Assembly: GCA_943736015.1 (NCBI GenBank)
Contig: OX031058.1
Coordinates: 23,709,001-23,773,000 of the forward strand
Origin: Tridacna crocea
Lineage: Eukaryota; Mollusca; Bivalvia; Cardiida; Cardiidae
Length of the DNA stretch: 64,000 nt
Direction: 5' to 3'
In this document: piece after piece, positions 47,343 to 59,300 of the stretch
Layout: every line of letters begins with the position of its first letter
How positions within the stretch are numbered: position 1 is the first letter of the stretch
Program-made: the position numbers and the translations under genes
The notes under the pieces: model-generated
What the model was told of the DNA's origin: nothing
The model's database searches: none
The model's input: only the letters and a program-made list of their open reading frames with translations

Positions 47343-50300
47343 CAAAGGCAGACACTCATAATTATTCTGTCTCATCCCTGTCCCTTATACTGATAAAATG
47401 GCCAACTATTTATATGGTCTTTGAAGTGATCGCCAAGGTCGGTCCGAAAGTTTGTCCTCTATGGACTTGTGTGCCTCCTCTATATGTACGTTTTCTATCA
47501 TGTTTTACATAATTAAACGTGGGACACAAACTTTGCCTTTCTTTATGTTATAAAATTCGATCTTCGCCTTTTGAAATAAAATGACGTTATCATTTTTGAT
47601 GACAATTATGTCACGTTAACTCTTTACCACACGACCAAATTTTAGACTGGTTCAAATTGAAAGCATTTGCAGACGACAAAATAAAGGTGAATGAAAAATT
47701 GAAATTTGTTCTGACAAGGGTAGAAAACACTGTGGGAAAAGGAGAAAATGCTGGTTACCAGCATTTTCTCCTTTTCCTACAGTGTTTTCAAAAGGCTTCT
47801 TTCTTAGGGGTGTCAAAAGTAGGGATTATGTGGTAATGGGTTAAGATAACATATGAGATAACACTGACGCAAACGAACATCTTTATGAACAATCTACAGC
47901 ACGTGCATGTTACAAAGTAGGGAAGAGCTGAATGAAAAAGAATTAAATAACCCTTTTACCAAGCACTTCTTGTTTTTACAATTCTGAGATAGGAGCCATT
48001 TGAAAACATTACGAGAAAAGGATAAAATGCTGATGACCAACATTTTCTCCTTTTCCCAATCTGTTTTCTACCCTGCTGGAAATATATTTCATTTTTTGAG
48101 TCACGCTTATTTTGTCGTCTGCAAGTGCTTTTAATTTGGACCAGTCTAAAATTTTGTCGTAAGGTAATGATTTTAATCAAATCGACAAAATTTTCATATA
48201 GAGAGAGAGACAGAAATACAAACAACAACAAGATGGACAGTTTGCTGAACTAAGACCGAGATCAGAATGCGTTGTTCTGAACCGCTGACTACCCGTAAAA
48301 GCTCATTGTGTGGCATTTAGCACCCTAATGGTTGTATGGCCCGCAACACTCGAAAATAGGCTTGCGTACATTTACGCACAGTGTTGTCTCGGATCAGCCT
48401 GCGCACTCCGCGCAGGGTAACATCACTTTCCGTTTTTATCTAATTTTCTATTTTGTGCAAGTTCACTGTGGGATAAAATTTAACCCTTTACTCCATAGAT
48501 ACTTATTTCTACACATAGCTTTTCGGAGCCTTTGGAAAACATTGTGGCAAAAGGTGAAATTGCTCTTGACGAGCAATTTCACCTTTTGTCACAATGTTTT
48601 CTATGCTATCAAAAGGTATCAGTTACATATAAGAAAAGATTTTTGCTATTATTTAGCAGCAATTAGAGATGCTATAGAAATGCCTTATGGAGTAAAGGGT
48701 TAATGTAATCGTAAAGTGCCGTTTTGGATTAGCCAGGGCACGTAATACCATGCACCTCATCATATAATTATGAATCTATAAGAATGATTTCGTTCATTAA
48801 TCATGAGTGGGACTGGTCCTTTGATATGTAGAAACCGACCAAGAACAAAGATTCGATGCAGGTCAGCCTGCGCAGCCTGTGCGGCCTACACAGGCTGACC
48901 AGGCCGCTTGTTTTGTAGATCATGGAATCCCCATTCTCCAGAGCATATATGCGAAGTACATTAATTGTTTCGGTACCTGTCGTTGGTAGAGAAACACATA
49001 AATGATGCTGAAAGCGGAAAAAAATCTATATGGCCTGCATCAAACGCAAAGAGGAATTCGGACATTTGCGTTAAGGACATGTCATCTCGGATCAGCCTGC
49101 ATGGTCCGCACAGACTAATCCAAAACGAAACTTTCCAGTTTAATGTAATTTTCTGTATTGCGCAAAGTCTACTGTAGAACAAAATCTAATGTAGTCGTAA
49201 AGTGCTCTCTATAGGAATTGCCTGCACAGACTGCGAATCAGGCTGATCCAAGAGGACACTATACGCAAATGTTCCACTGCCTCTTTTCGCGTGTTGCTAG
49301 CAAATATAATATTATTGACTTGTATTTGCACCTTTCAGGATCTGCTGCTTGCAGAGACACTTATAAAAGATGCCGAGAGCGGAAGAAATTTTCTGTATAA
49401 AACAGAACCACGTTTCGTCAGGTAAAATGCAAGCTTCTAAACTAATCCTGAATAAAAAAAAAAGATAAATATTCCGATTAATCATTATGCATTTTTGTGA
49501 CTGACTAATAAAGAAAGTGAAAATAACTGAATCCGTAAATATGGTTCAAGATGATATAAGGTTTAAAGGATAATAATAATAAATGTTGTGTATGTGTGTG
49601 GCGTGGGGGGGGGGGGGGGGGCGGGGGGGGGGGAAGAGATTAAAAATAACGAGAAATGTCGATAAGACGATAAGATAAATGTCCTTGTAATGTAATCTTA
49701 TCTACGTGCTGTAATACTTATAGGTCTCGCAAAACAATAGAGCAGCAAATTTTCATGTTAATGCATTGGATTGTCTTGTTATTCCAATCTCATCTTGTTT
49801 AGAAAATTGTATTACAGATGGTATGACCTCTTCTTTTAACCTGACCCAGGTCAACATCATTTACATGGATTGAAATTCTACCATTCTAATGGAAAACAGT
49901 TATTTCCAGTATAATATTATCCTAAAAAAGTTGCTACGATTGACAATGAGTATTATTGTACTACTTTGACCGAGCCACTTTTTACATTTTTTCCTTTCTA
50001 AGAATTATCTTTTATAAATCTAGGGCTATTCGATCTATTCTCATCACAAAAGGAGATGAAAATTAGCCCCCTTTTCTGAAAAATTACAAAATATCAACAA
50101 ATACATGTATCTTCAAGATGGACATAGAGTAAATTTCTGGTCGGTTAGAAATGTGCAAAAATATTATATCAATATAGATCCTTATTTATCAACTAATAAA
50201 AAATTTCATCCCATGTTGCGCTAGAAGTGTTAGGATGGTAACACCTTAAATTACTCTCGGTATCACACGGGGCTGCCTACGGTTTTGTCCCGAATGGTCA

Positions 50301-53300
50301 CGGAACTATTCTGTATGGTATGCAACTGCTTCCCTGTACCTTCCCGTGCATATATAACTACCCGAATAATAGTCGGAGTTCTATTGCACCTCCCATTAAA
50401 AAAATCAATCCTTTTGGGTAAATCTAAATTACATTTTAACGGGATGATGGGTTGCATCCTGGGGTCCATACCAAATATGGCTAGAGCACGAAGGGACCTT
50501 ATAAGCCTAAAAATCAAAACAAAAAAATGTCGGAGTTCTATTTATGTATCTACTTAAATATTTAGAATAAAGGTTAGGATCAGGTAAATGAAATAGGCAA
50601 TACAATAGATAGTATTTCAGATTGCATGTTTCCATACCAGACTATATTTTCCGGTTTAGATCTTATATTGTAAGGTTATATTATAGTGGTATCGCCGACA
50701 CTGAGTCGACCAGATTTTATAACTCTTTATTGTATAGTTCTATTTCAGATTGTACATTTGGTATCACAGATGGTATTTCCGGTGGATGCTTTATCTGTTC
50801 ATATTGCTGAACCTCTGCTTGGCATTTATGGAGAAGCCTACACAAGCGGACTGGGAACAGCCATATTGGGTACGCATTTACATAGATTTCAGTACATCCA
50901 TTTTACTTTTTTTACATTTTTTGCAGCAATTGACGTTTTAACTCTTTAGCAAACAACAAGTTACATAGACTGATCCAAATTAAAAACATTTGTAGACGAC
51001 ATAATGAGTGTGACTTAAGAAGTGAAATTTGGTTTGGGAAGGGTAGAAAACATTGTGGTAAAAGGAAAAAATGCTGGTTACCAGCATTTTCTCCTTTTCC
51101 CACAATGTTTTCAAAAGGCTTCTATCTCAGGGGTGTTAAAAGTCGGCATTTTGTGCTGTAGAACAAAACAACCTTGTAAAATAAGAACTTTCAACATATA
51201 GTCAGATGTACTGTATACAATATTCCAAAGTGAGGCATAAATAGTTCCTCATCAACGAATAATTACTATCGATATGGCATTCTTCAAAGCTCAGTGTGAA
51301 TTATTAATATAAACTGGTATTCAAATTAAAGTAACTACTTCACTGTACAATATCACAAATATCAATCGTTTTAGGTCTCAATATTTTTTCCTAAGCATGT
51401 ATTTAAAAAGCCATTGAATTTGTTGCCTAGTACTGTCTATTGTAACATTCATCTTCACTCCACCCACTATGAACTGAACGAAATGAATGCATCTGGGCCA
51501 GGCAATGGGGATAATAAAGTACATTACCATTTATAATAAGATCGAACTATGCATAGTTTGACAGCTATTGAACACCCATCTTCGCAAGCCAAGGCTGACG
51601 ATTCACTACGCTACTCTACCCTTGGCGGATCGAGCTTGATTTTTACATTCACCTGATACCCCTTTTCATTGGATGCAGCCAGCCCTAGCTGGAACGAATG
51701 AAATCGTTCGTAGCATTTCATCGTTGATAAAAATAGAACAAAGTGGCGACCTTTCGAATCGAAGGTAAACATGGAAACCCACGTGGATGTTTGCTTATCG
51801 CTTCATGTTGAATAATTGTATTCGTAAGCGGTTTGTAAAACGATATTTCATTGGCTTTCAGAAATATGATGTAAAGGGGGTAACAACCAGCATCCAATAG
51901 AGGGCGCATCGCAGGAATCTCGAAATCGGGCTCAATCAGCCAAGGTAAGATCCACGTAGTGATCGTAACCTTGGCTCGCGAAGATGTTGAACACCGTGTA
52001 TAAGAATGACAGAATGGCGAAAAGAGAAGCGAACAAGTTCAGTTCATCAATGGGAAAATCTAACGATTTAAAACACAGTTTACCTTTATTTCAGATGACG
52101 ATGCTGCTGGAAGCCATTTGTCTTGGGTTCTTTATCGCACGTGTTATTCACCTCTCCTACTTCAGCCTGCCCCACATTTTCTGGAGGGACACGAAAAACA
52201 TCATCGTCATCGGCTTGATAGCTGTAAGGCAATGAACCATAATCTGTGAAAAGGGACCTTAATCCATCTGAAAAAAAAAACATCGACTCAGTTCAGCCTT
52301 TGCAGTCCTCGCAGGCATAACTGAGTCGAAACTATGGTAACATTTCTGCGTGTCTCAGGACCCTTCTACTCAAAGATTCAGTTGATTATTTGACAAAATA
52401 GATTTTATAGATCCAACATTACGTGATATCCGGTTTTATGTAATGTATTAATGAGATGCATTTAACTCCCTTTTGCCAGCCAGAGTATGTCTCAGATACA
52501 GCCTGCAACAGGCCAAAAGGGTCATTCGGACATTTGCGTAAAGTGTCGTCTCGGATCAGCCTGCGCAATTCGCGCAGCTAATCCGAAACGACACTTTCCT
52601 TTTGTACGTGATTGTCTGTTATGTTCAAGTCTACTGTAGTACAAAATGTAATGCAGTCGTAAAGTGCCGTCTCGGACTGGCTTGCGTGGACGGTGCCGGT
52701 GTAACGTTGTAAAGTGACCCCCATAGAATAATGACCCCCCATTATTCATTATTTTATATAGAATATGGACCCCTCGGTCATTATTTTATAAAGAATATGG
52801 ACCCCCCCGGTCATTATTTTATAAAGAATATGGACCCCCCGGTCCATATTCTATATAAAATAATGACCGGGGGGTCATTATTCTATGGGGGTCACTTTAC
52901 AACGTTACACTGGCTGATCCGAGGCGACATTTTATGCAAATGTCCGAATGCCCTTTTCGTGTGTTGTAAGCCATAGTTGTTCGTCCTTTTGTAGATATTA
53001 ATTTCTCTTGTGAGATAAACATAATCATGTGATGATTTGGTTTCAAAGATTTATTTCTTTCGATCGATTGTCGAACTAAGGTAGAGTAACAATGATTAGG
53101 AGATACAAAGCTTTCAGATAGGTTGTTGATTTTTTTTTCCAGGTATTTGAAAGTGCATTTAATTGAAAGTAAAAAATTACAGGTTTAGTTGGATTTTTTT
53201 TAAATCTGTGTAAAAATGACATTAGAAAATGAAGACTTCTTCGAAGATGTTCCTTCGTGAAATTGTTTCTTTGAACAATAACGAGGATCACTTTACCTGT

Positions 53301-56300
53301 TGAAATCAACAGCTTGAAGCTTTTTTTTATTCTTACAGCTGACGATACTAGATATGTTATGTTATATAATATGGGTTAACGTTGCCCCAGATTCACACGC
53401 GGTCAGATGGTCACGCCCTCTACGAGCTTTGTATATCATTAACTTTTCAGATGGAAGACAGGTAATAGATTTTAACTTTTATCGACACAGTCTGAAATAC
53501 CAAAGTAAATCTGGCGAATGCTTCATTTAACCCAATACCAAACAATCCGGACTTTTGACGACCCTGAGAAAGAAGCCTTTAGAAAACATTGTGGGAAAAG
53601 GAGAAGATGCTGGTAACCAGCATTTTCTCCTTTTTTCCACAATGTTTTCTACTCTTCACAAAACAAAGTTCAAATTTTCAGTCACTTTTATTTTGTCGTC
53701 CCCAAATGCTTTCGATTTGGACAAGCCTAAAATATTGTCGTTTGGTAATAAATTAAACCCTTAAAGCACCCAATGCAAATAAAGGATCGTTTGCGGGCAG
53801 CATATATCTAAGAGACTACATAGAATCATTGATTCATGGCCAGTAACACGTGAACAGGGACATTCGGACATTTGCGTAAAATGTCGTCTCGGATCAGCCT
53901 GCGATGTCCGCTCAGGATAAACCGAGACGGTACTTTACGACTACATGCGATTCTGTCACAAAGTATACTTGCATAAAACGGAAAATTACATAAGAACGGA
54001 AATTGTCGTCTCGAATTAGCTTGCACATACTGTGCAGGCTGATGCGGGATGACACTTTATACGCAAAGATCTGAATGCCTTTTTTAGCGTGTTTTAGGCC
54101 ATAAACCACTCACGCGTTTACGCATGTATGTGAGATAAAAATCTTTCTGAGTTTTAGTGGATTGCATTACAAGCCGTCAAAAGACTTAAAATTTGTAAAT
54201 TATAAAACCAAACATCAATGTTCTTGTTAAGGACCAACCCGATTTTAAAAAAAATGTCTAGGTTGAATTCGATGCGTTTCTGGACAAGTTTACAGTTAGA
54301 TCAGGCTGCAATAAACGGTCTAATCTCTGATGTTAGTCTGAAATGATGTGAGATCTTGTCCAATATCTTGTGAGAAAGCCGTGAGACCCAAGAGAAACAG
54401 TTGCCGAAGTGTACCGGAAATAACTAATGTGTTGTTATTCACGATACCCAATAATACTCAGACTCGCCCTTCCCTTTGTAGATACGTCGTGCTTTTAGAA
54501 ACATACGTCGTACTGTGCCGGAAATAACCAACGTACTGGTGTTGTTCATCATGATCGTACTGCTCTTCTCACTGCTTGCCTTTAAATTGTTCTGGAAAAG
54601 GTAAATATATTGTAGATCTGGCAAACACGAACGTTCTTCCTTCATCTACTTCTTTTTCTCTTTTTATGTTGCTGCTATCTTAACCCTTTCCCAAACGAAA
54701 AATTTTGGACCCTTCCAAACCGAAAGAGTTTGCAGACGACAATTTTAAATCTGGAGAAAATGGCAGAAAGTTCTCAAAAAGGGTAGAAAACAATGTGGGA
54801 AAAGGAGAAATTGCTCGTTACGAGCAATTTCTCCTTTTCCCACTATGTTTTCAAAAGACTTTTACTGCAGACACGTAAAAGCCAGGGCTTGTTTGGGAAA
54901 GGGTTAACCTTAATTGAGTGTCATACAGCAGAACTAATTCGATACTCGGTGGAAATAAGCCATTGATGTAATGTTGTTAAACACCTCAAAACTAAATTTT
55001 GTTTGAAAAATCGGCGGATCCATACGTGGACGCGAAGGCTATGGATAGTCCTTGAGAAAGGCTACTCACCAACCGATTTTTCGGCGTAATTGAATATGCT
55101 GGCTTTTGGCCTACTGCTTGGTACTGTTAACAAACGAATGAATAAGTTATGATTAATCAAAAGAGTAGACGTCTTTAATTTAAGGATTTCTTCCTATTTG
55201 CTGACAAATTTACGACGTCTATCTTTTTTAAAGATAAATTTCTTGTTAGGCGTGGCTGTATAAGCTGGGTGTTGACCTACTTCTCGGTGTTAATGTCGAA
55301 TCTTTTATTCTGTGTATCCACAGCTCATCAGGCTGAAATACATGCAATACATGCAAATTAATTTTAGTTTGGTCAGATCTTTACCTTATGATATTCATCC
55401 GACATTCATGAAGAAAGGTTTACTTTCTATAAACCGATATTTGTTGTTTTCCTTACCATTTCCACATTTTTATGACAATAATTTCAATATTTTGTTACTA
55501 ATATTTGTAGGTACATGTATATAATTAACCCTTTACTCCATAGATACTCATTTTGACGTATCAACGACATACAGCTTTTGAAAACATTGTGGGAAAAGGA
55601 GAAATTGCTCGTAACGAGCAATTTCTCCTTTTCCCACATTGTTTTCCATTCAATCAGATATTTGTATCCTCATTTGTCCACATTTTTGACATCATATATT
55701 TATTTCCTGCTGAAATGGAAGAGCCTCAAATGGGCATAACAGGCAAAGGGTTAAACGGATACACCGATTTCATTACGTTCTTGGAGCTTGCACTTGCATC
55801 CCGCTGCATAAATAAAGACGTCTTGCCCGTCTCGAGCGACCTGCGAGATATCAAACTTTCTCATGAAGTTCAAAGAGAATTCAAGCCTTAGGTAAGATAC
55901 TAGTCCATAATTTTCCCTTTATGTTCGTTACATATGCAGCACGTGTTAAACCATTCCAGGAATTTGATGTACCCAGATGGCTCTAAATACTTTACAAACT
56001 ATCTAGACAGTTTTTGGGACCTGTATGTGTTGGTGACGACGGCAAATAATCCGGATGTCATGTAAGTTTGAAATTTAGATACATATATTTACAATTTATT
56101 TTGCAAAATAAAAAGGCGTGATATATCAATAAACTACAACTTATTATATTATGTTATAATTTCCTCTGTTTTAAGTGACAGAATGATTCTGTGTTTATTT
56201 ACCGTGACCACCACTTACCCATATGGAGGACACCCCCAGAAGGCTCTTTGTTATGTTAGAGAAAATAGTCCAAGAGACAGGACAAAATCCATCCTACAAA

Positions 56301-59300
56301 ATTTTGTCCTGCAAAATTCACTAAGCAATCTTAGGATATCTAGAAAGATATGTACATAGAGGATATTTGTTTTTATCGGTGAAAGATCGAAATTTAGGCC
56401 TATTTCATCCAGTGGACACCATCTGTAATATTTTCACGAGTGGCGCAGCCACTCGTGAAAATATTACCGATGGTGTTCACAAGATGAAATAAATTTCGAT
56501 CTTTCATTGGAAAAAAAAATCTATTTATTTCATGCTTTGAACCTTTCTGGGAGGAGCTTTATCAGCATCCACTACAGTTCTTTTCCGTTATTCAACGTGG
56601 CGTACCACTCCCGCACAGTGCTCAACCCAGTACTTAGGCCTACAATATTACGTCAAGCGCGAGAAATGTAAGGTAAATGACGTCATGTTTCCATCTGGTT
56701 GTGAGGCACGCGCAATTAACCTTGGAACAAGAACATGAAAATCGGTATTTTCACCGGTGGTACAAGTGTAAAATCGAAAAATATTTTCACTGCCAATTCT
56801 CGATATTCTACCGGAAAGCATGAAATAAATATATCTCTGACCGGTTTAAATCATTAAAATGTAATGATATAGATGCAGCCTTTAGTTTCTCACTTTGTTG
56901 AAATGTAACTGCGAAATACTTTACTTGGATGAAACAAGCAACTTAGTTTTACTTGTATTATTCCTTTTAAGGATGCCAGCATACGACTACAGTAAATGGT
57001 TCGCAATTTTCTTCTTTATCTATCTCATAATTTGTCTGTACGTGTTTATGAGTATTGTACTGGCCGCCATCTACAACACTTACAGAAAAAATCTGAAGGT
57101 AGGCTATACATTTACTGTATCTTTTATTTAATGCTTTAATGTTCATCAAATAGTATTTTCTTGAGTTTTAACGACCCTGAGGGAGGACATTTTGAAAATA
57201 TTGTTGGAGAAGGAGAAAATGCCAGTAACCATCGCACAATCCCGGCGGTTTTGACTATAATTCCTGTATCTGAGGAATATTTACCGACTATACGTAACCA
57301 AGTTTGAATTAAACGTACCGAGGAACTCATTATTGCCGACTATGTTTGGATTGCACGTCTCGAGGAACTCAGTATTGCCGACTATGTACGCAAGTTTGAA
57401 TTACACGTACCGAGGAACTCATTATTGCCGACTGTGTTTGGATTGCACGTCCCGAGGAACTCATTATTGCCGACTATGTTCGCAAGTTTGAATTGCACCT
57501 ACCGAGGAACTCATTATTGCCGACTATGTTTGGATTGCACGTCCCGAGGAACTCATTATTGCCGACTATGTTTGGATTGCACGTCCCGAGGGATTCATTA
57601 TTGCCGACTATGTTTGGATTGCACGTCCCGAGGAACTCATTATTGCCGACTATGTACGCAAGTTTGGATAGCACGTCCCGAGGAACTCATTATTGCTGAC
57701 TATGTTTGGATTGCACGTCCCGAGGGATTCATTATTGCTGACTATGTTTGGATTGCACGTCCCGAGGGATTCATTATTGCCGACTATGTTTGGATTGCAC
57801 GTCCCGAGGAACTCATTATTGCCGACTATGTATGCAAGTTTGGATAGCACGTCCCGTGGAACTCATTATTAAACTTTTTCATAGAAAACTCAGTTTTTTC
57901 AGACGTATTTGTAAAATCTGCTGTAAAGTAGATTTATCAACTCTTTATCATGCAGCAATACTTATATTTCTAGTATCATTTTGCAAATAGTTTCAGTATT
58001 TAATCATTCAATAAAATAATTTACCAACATCCATTTTGCAACATCTTCTTTCGTTACTCACTTAATGGTTGATGACTTCAATTGCATCCCACAAGCATGA
58101 GACGCGGTCAAAGCATGGGAACCGAAAACATCATGACTTTAAAGGGACAGTGATGAATACAATACGGAAGAGGTCATCGCGTGATATAGTAATTATTTGC
58201 TGGCATGAAAACAGGAAACGTAAACATTACAATACTAATCCTTTGTTTTGAGCCACATTCAATTTTCAGTCTGCCAGCGCTTTCATTTCGACATTTGGTT
58301 CTGCATGGGTTAGTGGTAAGGTATTTCGTAGCCTGGAGGCCCCCTCCGGTTCGATCCTCTGGAGGCACTAGATTTTTCAGATAGTCCTTGACCAAGACAC
58401 TTGAAAACCCTTACCTAGTATTGGTGAAACCAAGGACACACATGAATAAATGAGCCGTCGCCGTGTAATGACTGAAAAAAGGTTGAAACCTGTGTAAAAC
58501 ATCAATCAATCAATCACCATGGACAGGTCGACTATGTTAACGTCCGGTAAAGAGTGGACGACTGTTATATTCAACTCTTTTTTCTGTATCAATAAATTTT
58601 ATGTATTTTCGTATTTGACAGAACGAGATAAAAATGGCCGTATTCAACAAAAGAAAAAAACTGAGACAAGCCTTTCAGATCCTAAAAGTCAACCAGAACG
58701 GTGAAGAGGTCATCACGCACACCGTCTGGAGTGCCGTTATGAGTCGAGTACTACCAAAAAAAAGTCCCAATCAGATAGAACTGTTGATGACCGTGTTGGA
58801 CGCGGAAGGATCGGGAACTATCAGTATGATTTCATTTTATTGATTGACAAGGTATTCAGACAGCAATTAACATATAGGTACCATTTTTGCGAATCTGTCA
58901 TGCACATAGTCTACCTCATTATCAATGTGTCCTTGTCAGGGTCACATGTTCGCCTAAACATGTAAACAGATTACTGGTATCTTGAAACTGATGAAATTGT
59001 TGAACAAGTGATACCATAAAACATTTCAAGTATACAGTTTTACGGTGACGTAGGTGGATGTACACCTGAATGAATGGACTTTTCCTGCTTTTTGTCCTTA
59101 TTTTGTAAAATGTGTCCTGAGTTTCGGTTGGAGTTATAGTGTACAAGAGTTATGCTATGCCTACACCAAATGCTAACTCACGAATGAAAGGCTCATTTTG
59201 TGTCTGTATGTAGCAAGTTATTACCTGACCCGATTTTGCCATCATAAAGCAAGATAACAATAGCCTAAGGGCAGCTTTTAAAGACATTTAGATTACTTTC

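Noticed and set aside
50263..50557. Overlapping open frames of 84 and 90 codons on opposite strands
   Set aside because: No family match; the block has repeated GTCGGAGTTCTATT ends and is probably a repeat.
57425..57847. 140-codon open frame with periodic protein repeats
   Set aside because: It is the 42 bp minisatellite (a multiple of three, so open by chance) with 50 bp units shifting the frame; it falls inside TPC intron 8.
57270..57871. CRISPR-like regular repeats
   Set aside because: Units are contiguous without unique spacers and the genome is clearly animal.
58298..58375. tRNA gene candidate
   Set aside because: Has A and B box resemblance but no cloverleaf acceptor pairing, and continues into a SINE body with an ATCA tail.
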